From the NCBI GenBank assembly GCA_032207245.1, contig CM063506.1, forward strand, positions 36,374,742-36,438,741: a stretch of DNA of 64,000 nt. Direction: 5' to 3'. The translations under genes were made by a program, and so were the position numbers. Every line of letters begins with the position of its first letter. Position 1 is the stretch's first letter. Positions 1-12,735 of this stretch are shown in pieces. The notes beneath the pieces are model-generated. The model saw only the letters and a program-made list of their open reading frames with translations. It ran no database searches and was not told the DNA's origin. The stretch comes from Pardosa pseudoannulata (taxonomy: Eukaryota; Arthropoda; Arachnida; Araneae; Lycosidae).

Positions 1-1824
1 ATACATACAGAAATATCCGTAATGTTATTGAATCAAATAATAATTTTTCTCGGCTATATTTCTTGCCTTAATTTTAAGCACTAAAAACTCATTTTTGTTA
101 CTTACTAAAATATAGCAACTGGTAAGATCCTATTGAAGAGGAACTATTAAATAATTTCTTTAAATATTTTCAACTACTTTGTGTAATGCTACACAAAGTA
201 GTATATATATATGTCTTATATGTAGTTAAGTATTGTATATATCTGTAGCAATATTGTAAATCAAAACTAATTAACTGAATTGTAATTATATTTTAAAATA
301 AATTTCTGCCGATTCTATCCTTAAAATTGCAGAATAACAAAACTCCTTTATTTTCCTTATCATTGCGTCACACTTGGTGATTTTGCATACACCGCAATTA
401 ATTCCTTCTTAGTTCAACTATTCTTATATAACTCTGTAATTTAGTGTCACTTCTTGCACGTTATCATGGGACTAATTATCAACACTGTGATTGGCTGTCT
501 CGCCAACGCCACACACCATTGTATAACATCATGTACAAATTTTAGTGTGGAGAAACGACATTCACAAAGTGTCAGAACAAACTCAAATTTTTATTTCCAA
601 ATTTTCGTGTTTTTTTATTCCTTTTTTATTTATTTTTATTTTATTTGTGCTTCACGATACGGTGCAGTCGTGAGGCAGAGTCACTTGTGGTGGGTATAAA
701 ACACTTATTTCATATTTAAATATTTAATCTCGTTTGAATAACGTAAATACAAATCAATAGTTTTAATTTGAAATAAAAAAAGAAATAAAACACATTTAAT
801 CACTCTCCTTAATCTATTTAAATGAGAAATGCAGCCACAGTTTTAATAAAAGTCATTAAATCTATAAATTAGAACTGACGGAAAATAACCACGAATTTTA
901 TAAATCACAATTTGCTTTGAGCAACAGAACGCAAGTTATTACTTTCCATTTTGTTAAAAGATCTAAAAGAATTCGATCATTTCACAGAATCAACAGTGAA
1001 AAATCCGATTCTAACAACTCTTCACTCTTGGAAATAAAATATTTTGTTTCAACAGAATATGTCTTTTTTAAAATGACAAAAGATTCTTTTTATTCTCCAC
1101 AAACTTTTTTCACAGTTTCAAAAAGCAGAAATCTGATTCTTTCCTGTTTTTTAAGCTCAATTGCTGGTAAACATAGGTGAGTTCACTATAATTGTAATAA
1201 GAAACATTATCTCACCAAAACTTTTTATACGTACTCAGTTTTTTAAAGCTCAGTTTCACGTAAGAGTATTTCTTTAAAGTTTCGAGTGCTGGGTAATTTT
1301 TAACATAACAAAGTTTCTGCGTTAAAAAAATATCAGTTACTCTCTTATAAACTTATAATTCTATTTAGTAATTGATACTTTATTTATACAATCTTTAAAA
1401 TGCTTACACTTTTCGTTAAGACAACTATACAATTCAAGTTTAAATGTTCGTGTTTTAAATTTAGTATTTTTCTCATGTATGTCAATTTAATAAATTTCTA
1501 AACACTTTTATTTACGGAAGCTTAGAAATGGTTAAATGTATGAGACTTTAAACTTCTAGATAAAAGCTTAATTCTCTTAAAATTGAAAATTTTTCAATTT
1601 TATACAAAATCTTTTGTGTGTATTAATATTTCTTTCTGTAATTTCTTTAGAAATTTAAATAATCATAATTACACTCACCAAATGTTTTCACTTAGAGCCT
1701 AACTACCTAAGATTTCTGTTTTGTAGAAAATACTGAAGATAAAGGTTTATTTGTTCTATATATTATTTTTAATACAGTTATAACTAACTCTCGACGGCAT
1801 TACAGTCCATGTGATGACATGGCC
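1..1824. other. AT-rich DNA, no gene recognised
   Basis: Two short open frames on the plus strand (454-699 and 917-1180) have low-complexity, Phe/Tyr/Ser-rich translations typical of random AT-rich sequence. They show no domain, signal peptide or convincing splice context. I see no transposon ends here. Confidence 0.6.
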
Positions 1825-2356
1825 TATGGTGCCTGTCTTCGTTTTTGAGACCAAGAACCGTGGGGAGCGAAGCATATATGTCCAGGTTAGTTTGTCAAAC
1901 TATGGTGTCTGTCTTTGTTTTCAAGACCAAGAACCCTGGGGAGCGAAGCATATATGTCCAGATTAGGTTTTCAAACTATGGTGCCTGTCTTTGTTTTTGA
2001 GACCAAGAACCATGGGGAGCGAAGCATATATGTCCAGGTTAGGTTGTCAAACTATGGTGCCTGTCTTTGTTTTTGAGACCAAGAACCATGGGGAGCGAAG
2101 CATATATGTCCAGGTTAGGTTGTCAAACTATGGTGTCTGTCTTTGTTTTCGAGACCAAGAACCCTGGGAAGCGAAGCATATATGTCTAGGTTAGGTTGTC
2201 AAACTATGGTGTCTGTCTTTGTTATTGTAACCAAGAACCCTGGGGAGCGAAGCATATATGTCCAGATTAGGTTTTCAAACTATGGTGCCTGTCTTTGTTT
2301 TTGAGACCAAGAACCATGGGGAGCGAAGCATATATGTCCAGGTTCGGTAGTCAAAC
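1825..2356. repeat. Tandem array, seven 76-bp units
   Basis: The phrase TATGGTGCCTGTC or a one-base variant recurs at 1825, 1901, 1977, 2053, 2129, 2205 and 2281, exactly 76 bp apart each time. Each unit also carries GAGCGAAGCATATATGTCC. Units differ by a few substitutions. Because 76 is not a multiple of 3, the 67-residue open frame across it changes frame each unit and is not a protein repeat. The array abuts the SINE-like segment at 2357-2512 and probably expanded from its tail. Confidence 0.9.
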
Positions 2357-2512
2357 TTACGGGGAACCCCCAGGGTTTAGTTTCCAAGCGTGCGTGGTCC
2401 TCAGTTTGTCTACCCACTAAGGGTATGAGTTAATCTTGCTTAGCACGAGGATCGAACCTGTGACCTGTGACTGAGGATACCACTGCCTTCATTTACAACT
2501 AAACATGGTTCT
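2357..2512 (-). mobile_element. tRNA-like SINE fragment (B-box on minus strand)
   Basis: The minus strand contains GGTTCGATCC (plus-strand 2449-2458), a good match to the RNA polymerase III B-box. It is followed by a relatively GC-rich body that runs straight into the 76-bp array. An A-box is not clear and the T stem does not pair well, so this is a degraded tRNA-derived SINE at best, not a working tRNA. Another reading is a fragment of an unrelated element with a chance B-box. Confidence 0.4.
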
Positions 2513-4335
2513 ATTTTGTATGTGCTGTAAGATTGTTTATGGAATTTTTTTACAAATAGAGTGGTAAAAATATGAAAAAAAGTATGCATATATACTTTTC
2601 CGAAGAAGCTATATAAATAAAACTGAGTATGGTTTATTTATTTTAAACAAAGCTATAAAGAATAACTATGAAACCTTTAAAAAATCCACAACTATACACA
2701 GTAATAATGTATTAGTCATGTTCTGTATTGTATATACCAAATTCAATTATATATGACAGGCAAAGCTTAAGTAACACTTTTAAAGGCGTATTGCAAATAT
2801 TAATAACGCCAAGAAATGTTAATAAGGAGATTTGAGACTTTAAAGTAGACCGTGATTTTTGGGATGACAATTTAGAGAACGATATGCAACGTTTAAACAT
2901 ATAAGTTATCCCCTACTACCTTTTATTCGGATTAAAATGATTTCTATGAGTTGTTTGTCATTTTGCAGACTGCGAGGTTTCTCTTCGTTTGAATTTGGGC
3001 TCTCAAACCAACTTCTATTACTGACAACGCTAATTAGAAAGAGACTTATTGATTAAGCATTATTCCAAACGACTAGAATCATGCACGCCAGCAGAAGGAT
3101 TCTCACCTACGGATTATGGTACTAAGATTCATCATCATATTTTTATCATCCCCACCTAAACAATTAATTTTGCAACTTTAACAAGCAAGTACCTATTATA
3201 CAAAATACTTCACAATGTATTAAAAGCTGACACTAGCCCTTGCAACAGAATTCGTTCTCTATTATGAAAAGTCACTTGTTTTAGAAATAGACAGCAGCTA
3301 TTACAAGAGAAAGTTGATAGATTTGTTGATAGATGGTTTTTTATATCACAAATAAATTTTGACCAAATGATGCTAAAATCTTTCAGGTACTTTTGAACTA
3401 TTTTCGTATATTAAAATGTAAGTTTGCTGCAATTAGCAGCTGGAAACATTTCTGAATTGTTAGAAAGTCGTGGTTTTGCGTAAAATTTATTTTATATTAT
3501 TAGTTTTATGTACTCAAAACATAAACTAAAAATATTATTTTCTTATTAGCCTTGCTTTGTAAGTATATATACACAACTTGAATAAAGAGACATCAAGTCA
3601 GAGAAATAGCAAAATTTACGTTTGGGATATTTTTATTCTTAATTTAGAAAATTTTACTCCTCTATGGTTCATACAAAATATTTTTGATATTAACATTAAA
3701 AGGCTTGAATGAACTGCAAAATAAAAATATCTTATTTAAAAAATAATCTTTTGCCCTTGTCGCTATGGGAAATGAAAATAAAACTAAAAGAGAATTTGAA
3801 ACGAATTCATGAAGTATATTATTCAAAACACTGCATTTATGACACATAACATTATGCGAACGATGGATATCACTAAAACATATTAATCGAAAAAGTAACG
3901 GGGAATTGTGCGCATTCATCAAATAAGTTCTAAATAAGTTCATGACCGAAATTCGATAAAATTGTCTAAATATTTCACTTTTCTTAATTTTGAGTGAAAT
4001 ACATTTAAAAATTCTAAGAATTATACAGATTAGAGTGCGCTGTGTCTCTCAAAAACTCATCTTTATTTTATATTTTGATTTCTGTTGATATATTTCTATT
4101 TCTTCAAATATTCTTTTTTGTTCTTTTTAGTCAAGGCTATTACATACAAAAATTTTCTTCTTTTTTTAAATTTATTTTATTTTATTTATTACGTAAATTC
4201 GATTCATTTGCTATATAAAATGCTTTTTAATAAAACATTTAAAATAGAGAATAATTGTAGCTAAAATATAAAAAAGAAGGAATAGTTATTTTAAAATAAG
4301 AATGCAAATCATAAAAGTGACATACTAAATCAATT
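2513..4335. other. AT-rich DNA, no gene recognised
   Basis: Minus-strand open frames at 2712-2900 and 3662-3943 have no recognisable motif. No transposon ends or arrays were seen. Confidence 0.55.
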
Positions 4336-4339
4336 ATAC

Positions 4340-4717
4340 TCTAATCCGATTCTAAATTTAATCTTTCAGCGCTACATTTCTGACCGATATTCACTGCCTG
4401 TTTCAAACAAAAATATTCATTGCATTTTATGCAACCATATTGTTTCAATCTAAGCATCGTATTTCCTTGGCATTTACAACATTTTTTGCCTTCATTTGAG
4501 ACTCTGGAAACATTTGCAGATACTTTTTCTTACGTAGTTCGTTTAATGATTTGCAGTTACGTTTGAAAATCATTGGCTTCACCATTTCCATCTCTAAATA
4601 GAACATTATGAAATAGTTCAATATATTTCTTTTATTATTCAAATCTAAAAAGCATGTATCAATCATCACTGAATGCAGAACAATTCGGAAACTTAAAGAA
4701 AATCTTAATACTACCAT
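4340..4717 (-). pseudogene. Possible piggyBac-type transposase C-terminal remnant
   Basis: The open frame 4717-4445 includes a Lys-rich stretch (KSLNELRKKK). After a frame change the minus strand continues with a Cys-containing segment (YGCIKC, then YFCLK) around 4430-4370. This resembles the C-terminal cysteine-rich domain (CxxC ... C) following the catalytic core in piggyBac-like transposases. At least one frameshift and several stops follow. The resemblance is loose. No TTAA-flanked terminal repeat was found nearby, so this may be an unrelated frame. Confidence 0.35.
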
Positions 4718-4719
4718 AC

Positions 4720-5418
4720 ATGATGAACATTATAGGTGGCTTAAGCGCCATATATGTTCGCTTAATGAACATGGTGTATCTAAGAGATACAAATTTCATA
4801 CAGTCTGAGATACTGTATACTTCTTACTAATATATTACTTTTCCATCCTATCCCTCCTTCTGTTTTCTCCTTGAAAATGAATTTCTTCTTATTAATATTA
4901 AACTACTTTTACATTCTATTTTCTAAACTATTTACCAATTAATGATTTGTGCCCCTTTTTAAGGGCAGCTGAATGGTATTTTGTAGAATTTTTCCTCGAA
5001 ACGGGTTTTCTTTATAGCAAAGGTACATTGAAATCTTGTAAACAATCTAACAAATTGCTAAGTATCTGTTATCATATATAAATTTGTCACTTCTATCGCC
5101 ATTTTATGATTTTTCAAGTCTTGCATAGAAACTTACTTTATGGGAAGGCAATCGACCGAACTCCTGACAAATACCTTTATCCACCATTTAGTATAAAATC
5201 ACACTTTATAACGCTGTGGTTTCATGTGATAACAAATAAAACTCTTGAATAATGGTTTGTATTTACTTGCACCATATGATATTTAAAAAAGTGGCTGATT
5301 TCTAACTTAGAAAAAATATAATGTTCAAATTTATTTGCATTTTCATATTTAATTTACAATATGCAATTTTATATTTATATTTTTAATCTTAGATTCATCA
5401 TATTCATCAAGATGTGTA
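4720..5418. other. AT-rich DNA, no gene recognised
   Basis: No open frame of note, terminal repeat or array is visible. The right edge is the TA target dinucleotide of the Tc1-type element. Confidence 0.5.
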
Positions 5419-5420
5419 TA

Positions 5421-6620
5421 CACTGTGGACGAATAAGTATTTCGACACCAGTGATAGAAAAGAAAAACTAACTGTATTCAAAATCAATAGTTGGTAGAGA
5501 CTCCACGAGAGGCAATTACAGCGTGAACCCTCCGGGGCATAATTTCCACAAGTACTTGTATTACAGTTAGTGGTATTGTCTTCCACTCGGCTTGGAGTAG
5601 GCATAAAAGTTCCTTCACCTATTTTGCATCCCTTAATTCGGCTATCCAACTCGTTCCAGAGCTTATCGATAAGGTTCAATTCTGGGCTCTGGGTAGGCCA
5701 GTCCGTTCGATGAACTCCATTGGCACCATACTAATCCTTGGTTATCCTCGAAACATGACAACTGGCATTGTCGTCCTGAAACTAACAGGGGTCCAACCCG
5801 TAAAACTGCCACAACGTAGGATTCCCATTGCAATCCAAAATAGTGTAGTAGGCATCGGCGTTGAGCTTACCATTAATGGGGACCAAGGGTCCCAGTCCAT
5901 ACCAGGAGAAACACCCTCAGACCATAATTCCACCTCCGCCGAACTTGACTGTTGGCACAATGCATTCTGGCAGGAGACGTTCTCCAGGCAGACACCAGAC
6001 TCAGAACCTGCCATCCAAACGCTAAAGGGTGAACCTTGATTGGTCGCTCCAAAGAAACAGTTTCCACCGATCTACGGTCCAATTTCGATGTGCTTTGTAC
6101 CACATTAACGAAGCAGCGCGGTTGGATTTTGTGATCAAAGGCTTATGTGCAGCAGCAAGACGATGAAAACCAAGCGGATGTGCGGATGGTATTCATTGAA
6201 ACAATTCACCTGGATGCCTGTTGAAACTCATCGCGGATAAGGGCCATCGGTTGGGTGGGGTTCTTTCAAATTTTTCTGGACAGAACTCGCCGGTCTCTAT
6301 CTCCCAGTTTCGTTGGTCTTCCGACTCGGGGCACATTCCGACACTCACCGCTCACCTTCCACTTCTTAATTATATAGACCACTGTCGATTTTGGGTATTT
6401 CAGATTTCTAGATATATCCCTTAAGGACCGGCAACATTTGTGATACCCGATAATTATACCTTTCTCGAAATCAGAGAGCTCCGGATTGCCCGGCATCTTG
6501 CATGCGACTAATGTTGATGCTGTTTCCTACACGATGTATATCGGCCGAGGCCGTGACGTACCTCAGGACCGCAGATATCGTCATTTGCATAGGTGTCCAA
6601 ATACTTATTGATAGACAGTG
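5421..6620 (-). mobile_element. Tc1/mariner-superfamily element, about 1.2 kb, inactive
   Basis: Inverted terminal repeats are visible. The left end starts CACTGT (5421) and contains ATAAGTATTT and GACACC. The right end ends ACAGTG (6620) and contains the complements GGTGTC and AAATACTTAT. Both ends are flanked by TA, the Tc1/mariner target site. Length, ends and the transposase fragments on the minus strand fit the Tc1 group. The element is moderately GC-rich compared with its surroundings, and its coding region is broken. Confidence 0.9.
5640..6496 (-). pseudogene. Tc1-type transposase pseudogene
   Basis: A DNA transposase of the DDE/D superfamily that would have cut and pasted this element. 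The N-terminal part (6496-6266) starts MPGNPELSDFEKG and shows a helix-turn-helix region (SLRDISRNL, STVVYIIKKWK) plus GRPTK, as in Tc1 DNA-binding domains. Downstream in another frame come GGGGIMV, a stop where Trp is expected, then GCFSW. Next is DDNASCH with the second catalytic Asp, then LNLIDKLWNELD 34 residues later. The spacing is DD34, with Asp where Tc1 members usually have Glu. Frameshifts and at least three in-frame stops show it is dead. Confidence 0.88.
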
Positions 6621-6689
6621 TATATATATTCATCAGAAAGGATTATAATTACATTAATGAATGAATAAATTATATTAAAAAGGGATGGA

Positions 6690-8115
<1,426 letters not shown>

Positions 8116-8120
8116 CTAAT

Positions 8121-9330
8121 TAATATGAAACTTCATTTCCAGGTAACTAGCAAAATAGTATTTTATTTCTTATAAACTAATGTTTCGTACACTAACAACA
8201 CTAATATTTCATATGTTACTTTTTTTTCTTAAATATGTTATATATTATATTATTAAACAGAAACAGGGACAGTGGATACTTGATTGTAAATTTTTAACGC
8301 CTGTGTCGCACTATGAAATACAATTACAAATCAGCCTTCTAATTTATGCTTAGTTATTACTTTAAATACTAAATAATTATTTTCGCAGTAATATTTATTC
8401 AATGTATTTCATTCCTTTAATTAAAAATGGTAAAAATAATACATAAAACTTGACACTTCTCGCTAAATGTATTTTTCAACTATAAGGGAGTGTTAAATTT
8501 ATCTTTATGCGTAAATTACCTACAAATTATAACAGGTACCATAGAGTTTGGCATATGTGAGAATTGTGTATACGTCTGTATATAAAAAATGTTAAAAACG
8601 ATAGCTAATACTTGATATTTCAAGCTGAATGTACTTTTTAATCATTAGGGTGTGTTAAAATAATTTTATACTTAAATTATCTACAAAATATGATAGGAAC
8701 CATAGAGTTTGACATTTGCATTGTGGATACACTGTGGTGAAATTCTACCCAAAAAAAAGCTGTTTTCTGAGAAAACAGTGTATACAGATAATTTATTTTG
8801 TTTAGTATATTTTTGTTAAGGTTTATTTTCGCCATAGTTTATTACATTTATTTGGTTACTATAGTTTAATTTTAAATTAGTTACTCTTCTATTACTTATA
8901 ACCAACTCATTGAAGTATAACTTCTGCATATTTGATTATAATGTATATGAAGTACTCCTGTAATTCATAAAGAAGTTAAAGGGTATTCGATGATGTCCTG
9001 AAGACACTTAAATAGTACTTGATATGTTACGTTATAGATGAGTTAAAAGAAAAGTTATATTTACGGTTATTCAGGATTGATCATGTGGTTTCAGAAGTCT
9101 CTAGTAAAAAAACTGAGACGAATACATTAAAACAGAATGTAAAACGAGATACAAAAGCGATTCAAGTTTTATTAATAGTTCTTAAAAGTGTTATAAGTGG
9201 GAAATATTGGTCAGACGGCATACATAAATATGATAGTCCAGCCACACTATATCCAATATTGTACAATCAACACTATTCACACCACTTGTGATACTTCCAC
9301 ATATTTCTGCTAATCATGCGACAAATGAGG
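8121..9330. other. AT-rich DNA with a small diverged duplication
   Basis: Segments near 8430-8560 and 8590-8725 are similar to each other; both contain ACCATAGAGTTTG and AAATTA(C/T)CTACAAA. A 90-residue plus-strand frame (9019-9291) is Lys-rich in its middle but matches nothing I know. It lies next to the piggyBac element and could be chance. Confidence 0.5.
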
Positions 9331-9334
9331 TTAA

Positions 9335-10227
9335 CCCATATTGGACCGCTGTCCTATAAACAGGACAGCAAATAGAATTCCATTTAATAATAAAGTTATA
9401 AATTTTTTTGAGTGGATTTTATTTTAAGACCTTTAAAATAAACACACTTTATCATAGTAACAACAAAATACTGATAAATCATTATATATTGTATTATAAA
9501 ATATATTTTTAGCAGCCCCTTAAAAATTGTCATTTTTTAATCTTTAATTTTATATTTATTATTATTATTTTTAACATAGTGGAGGTTACTTGTAGTACTC
9601 CAGACATTGGCACTACATTAGTGAGTAACGCTAGGTCCAGAAAACGGTATTATGAAACCAAACACTTTATCCATTTTAACGATGATTCTTCAATTGATCC
9701 GCAAGATCGTTATTGTAGAATTCGACTTTTTTATGACAAAATCAGCATAACCTTGAAGCAACTTGGTATATTTTCTGAAAATCTCACCATAGATGAAAGA
9801 ACTGTAAAATATTTTGGAAGGCACAGCTGCAAGATGTTCGTGAAAAATAAACCTGTAAAATTTGGATATAAATTTTGGGTATTAGCATCCTACAACGAAT
9901 ATCCTTTTTCTTTTACCCCTTACCAAAAATGCCAGTTCAAGAACTGCAAAAGAAAAGCAACAACAGTGTGCTTAAAATGTAATGTTGAACTTTGCTTTGA
10001 ATGTTTTCCCACATTTCACCTATGAATCAGCCTAATGCAATTGAAGGGATACTTGTTAAATTTTAGTAGTGTATTGGACCGTTGACCTAATTATAGGACA
10101 GCTAATTACTTAAAAAAGTTAAAATTTATTTTTAAAATTTTGGTTTTATATGCTTAGTTACACCATATGTTATAGATAAAGTTTTAAAAATTTTCAGAAA
10201 TATTTAGTTGGTGTGGTATAATATGGG
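9335..10227 (+). mobile_element. Internally deleted piggyBac element with TTAA target duplication
   Basis: The left end is TTAA (9331-9334) followed by CCCATATT. The right end is AATATGGG followed by TTAA (10228-10231). The TTAA duplication and the start with CCC are the piggyBac signature. A subterminal palindrome lies just inside the left end: GCTGTCCT, six bases, AGGACAGC (9348-9369). A decayed direct copy of this subterminal region (ATTGGACCG ... AGGACAGC) lies near 10070-10110, inside the right end. The 893-bp length is far shorter than a full piggyBac because most of the transposase is missing. Confidence 0.92.
9579..10025 (+). pseudogene. piggyBac transposase, internal deletion
   Basis: The open frame has no ATG start; it opens at a GTG. 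It shows KHFIHFNDDSS, then LTIDERTVKYFGRHSC with the first catalytic Asp, then NKPVKFGYKFWVLA, all typical of the DDE_Tnp_1_7 (piggyBac) catalytic domain. The frame then jumps directly to the C-terminal cysteine-rich domain (CKRKATTVCLKCNVELC, FECF, FH). The segment with the second and third catalytic Asp is missing, so the product cannot catalyse transposition. It retains parts that might still bind DNA if expressed. The 149-codon frame is surprisingly free of stops. Confidence 0.9.
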
Positions 10228-10231
10228 TTAA

Positions 10232-10674
10232 TGTATTATTACTTTTTTTTCTGCTTGAGCTATGCGGAGCGCATCAAAAAGTATAAGAAAACAATGTACT
10301 TTATATAGCCTAACAAAAAAGTGATTTCAATATGTATTGGGGAGGTAGTGAAAAATATTCAATAGCTTTGGAAGCTCCAGACTCGGTAATTGTGTGTGCA
10401 GAAAAAAAACTTGGATTGTTTCTGTACTTAAATCAAGAGTTGTGTCTTCTGCATAGTCTTATTTTCTTTAATATAATGTTATGAAGCCCCGGAGAAAATT
10501 TTGCCTCTTTTTAGTATATATGTATATAATATCTCAAAATTATAGCACCTAAAATATCTAAAATTCTCTTTTTCCCCCTTATCTTTCTATAATACCTAAT
10601 TTTCCTGCATAAAAGTATCCAGATTAAATAAAAAAATCCAGATGTAAAGCAGTGTTCACCTACTTAATTTCTTT
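10232..10674. other. AT-rich DNA, nothing recognised
   Basis: This is the spacer between two TTAA-flanked elements. No open frame or repeat is evident. Confidence 0.5.
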
Positions 10675-10678
10675 TTAA

Positions 10679-11327
10679 CCCTCTAAGCGGTTCGCACGTA
10701 CAATTCCGCCAAACCGATGATGTCTTCAATCGGTTGTCATGTACAATTTTCGACCTCCCAAAACGCTCCGAAAATGGATGTAGTGTACATTTTTGCCAAT
10801 AATTTCCCCCATAATATTTTACGGTACAAAGTCAGGTCGATTGTTTAGGAACTGCACCGCTCTTTGACTAAGATTTATTGACGGATGTACCTCTATCCCC
10901 TGAGGCACAAAGACGCTGATAGCTTCTCATGGCTTTGTAAATCTCTATTTCGAAGTATTTCGTTTGCGGTAACAGATGTATCTCTAATTTCACCACTTAA
11001 ATATCTTGGGAGCCTTTAGTAAAAAATATACATAAGTCTCTCAAAGAATATTTTTATTTGTACTTTCAGAATCCATTATTACTTATGGGATGATCTTCGA
11101 GACTTGGCGAGCTTTATGTGTTTTAAAATTAACAATCTATAATATCTATTTATATATCTAATTATAACCGGAAGTAAAGTGAGAGTAACGAGGGTGGGTT
11201 TCCCGTATTCCATTCTAGTCGACTAAGGGCGAAGTAATATATCATAGAACGCTTTGGCCACTGACAAAGTAAGCTTTTAGCGTATTTTTGGAGGATTTAT
11301 TTCCTCGATGTGTTTCCACTCGGAGGG
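10679..11327. mobile_element. piggyBac-type MITE, 649 bp, copy 1
   Basis: TTAA at 10675-10678 and 11328-11331 flank the element. The ends are CCCTCTAAGCGG and, inverted at the right, CCCTCCGAGTGG. A palindrome (AACCGAT ... ATCGGTT) is at 10712-10735. An inverted, diverged copy lies at 24837-25457. There is no transposase frame, so movement would have depended on a transposase supplied elsewhere. It is GC-richer than the surrounding DNA. Confidence 0.85.
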
Positions 11328-11331
11328 TTAA

Positions 11332-11915
11332 CCTCTTCTAAAACTAATGCTAGAATAAATGATAATGTTCTTTCCACTGGTCACATTTTCCAGCTGACTC
11401 AAGTAATTTCAATCCTTCAATATTTAAATGGCTTCATATGGGTTTTTCAAGCTAACTGAAATGATCAGAGTTCATTTTTGACCACCAATAACTCTAAATA
11501 ATCTCTGTTTCTCTTGAGAAATAAAATCACTCAATCACTCCCTTTTGGGGAAAATTTGTGAAGGAAGTGCCGTTCGCAAACATTCCATGGAAAGTTCATG
11601 TCTTGTAAAGACTTTCATTTTTAGTACTAATAAAGTTAATTTCTACAGTGTTTGACTCCGCAATTATTTAATAGAGCCACGACTGAAAATCACCAAAGAA
11701 CTCTCATTGCCCAGTAAGCCCTAACAATCCAAATAACAGGGGCTTAAATTTTAAATTTCAATTGGCAAGAATATAATTCTTATATAATTCCAAAGTTGAT
11801 TTTATATAGAATCTATAATATCCGTTTTTTTCTCATAATAAATTAATTTTAAAATTACCTTTACGCATGTGTACGTAATCTACAAGGCGTATGTAAGCGT
11901 CCATAACAAATATTC
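11332..11915. other. AT-rich DNA, nothing recognised
   Basis: No coding signal, array or terminal repeat was seen. Confidence 0.45.
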
Positions 11916-11916
11916 T

Positions 11917-12026
11917 TCTGAGATACATGTGATGAGGTGATTTAGATCTGATATATAATTGTTTCATTCATAAAAAAAGTAAAATGTTCGGGATCTAAAT
12001 CTGACCTCATCACATCGTCAGAGATA
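11917..12026. mobile_element. Short palindromic element (MITE-like)
   Basis: The left arm contains TGTGATGAGGTGATTTAGATC and the right arm near 11990-12024 reads as its inverse, with GGATCTAAATC then GACCTCATCACA. Arms are about 32 bp with few mismatches around an AT-rich loop of about 40 bp. A diverged relative lies at 14411-14506, and the elements at 16990 and 17591 share similar internal motifs. Confidence 0.65.
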
Positions 12027-12039
12027 GAGGACCATAATT

Positions 12040-12735
12040 TAACGGTATATTGTAGTCTTGTACGGGGGTCTGATTCCAGTCACAGATAAGAATCCTGTCT
12101 CCGTACTTGACATTAAGTAAGAATGTACCTTTGTGGAGTATTTATGAGTCCCTAAGGGACAGGGCCAAATTAGAGGTGATAAAGTTACTCACGTTGGTGG
12201 TCTCAGGGCGGAGTTTGCTGAGACCAATGACTTTCTGGCAACGATCCCGATTGGGAGTCAAGAAGAAGGAGGGGACTAAGTTAGATAATTGCAGGAGAAG
12301 GCTCCAGAGAAATTTAGGGGAAGCCCTCAGCGAATTGGAGGAGAAGGCCCCAGCGAATTGGATGAGAAGGCCCCAGAGAATTGGAGGACAAGGTCCCAGG
12401 GAGTTGAAAGAGAAGGCCCCAGAGAGTTTGAATAGAAGATCCCAGAACGAGAATTGGATGAGGAGGCCCCAGAAGAGAAGTTCAGTCCGGAGGTCCCAAA
12501 AGGAAGTTGCTATATACTCCAGCCAAGTCCGCCAGAAAGTTTCCTGCAAAAGTTGTACGGTCGCACCCCAAAGACAACAGATCAACGGTTGATAGAAATA
12601 TTTTCCCCTCATACCATTCAACCAGAAGTTTTCCGGGCCCATCACTTTAGACCCACAAAGGTACCCATCTTTTTGCATTACATTTTGAAATCGAGATTAG
12701 GTCCTCTCTCTCTACTTACAAAATTTTCCTAAATA
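12040..12735. other. GC-richer patch with 24-bp minisatellite; unidentified
   Basis: Base composition differs sharply from the surroundings. Between about 12294 and 12480 a unit of about 24 bp (core GAGAAGGCCCCAGMGAATTG) repeats roughly seven times with variation. A potential hairpin GGTCTCAG ... CTGAGACC lies at about 12198-12225. Open frames exist on both strands (12107-12592 plus; 12678-12142 minus) but merely reflect the minisatellite. It may be a fragment of a retroelement; no conserved motif supports that. Confidence 0.5.

Noticed and set aside
1991..2194. 67-residue frame with repeated sequence
   Set aside because: It reads through 76-bp repeats whose period is not a multiple of 3, so the protein repeat is not real.
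5710..6103. Plus- and minus-strand frames over the Tc1 element
   Set aside because: Wrong frame or strand relative to the conserved transposase motifs; only the minus-strand fragments described as the pseudogene make sense.
12142..12678. 178- and 161-residue overlapping frames on opposite strands
   Set aside because: Both follow a GC-rich 24-bp minisatellite; frames shift between units and no domain is seen.
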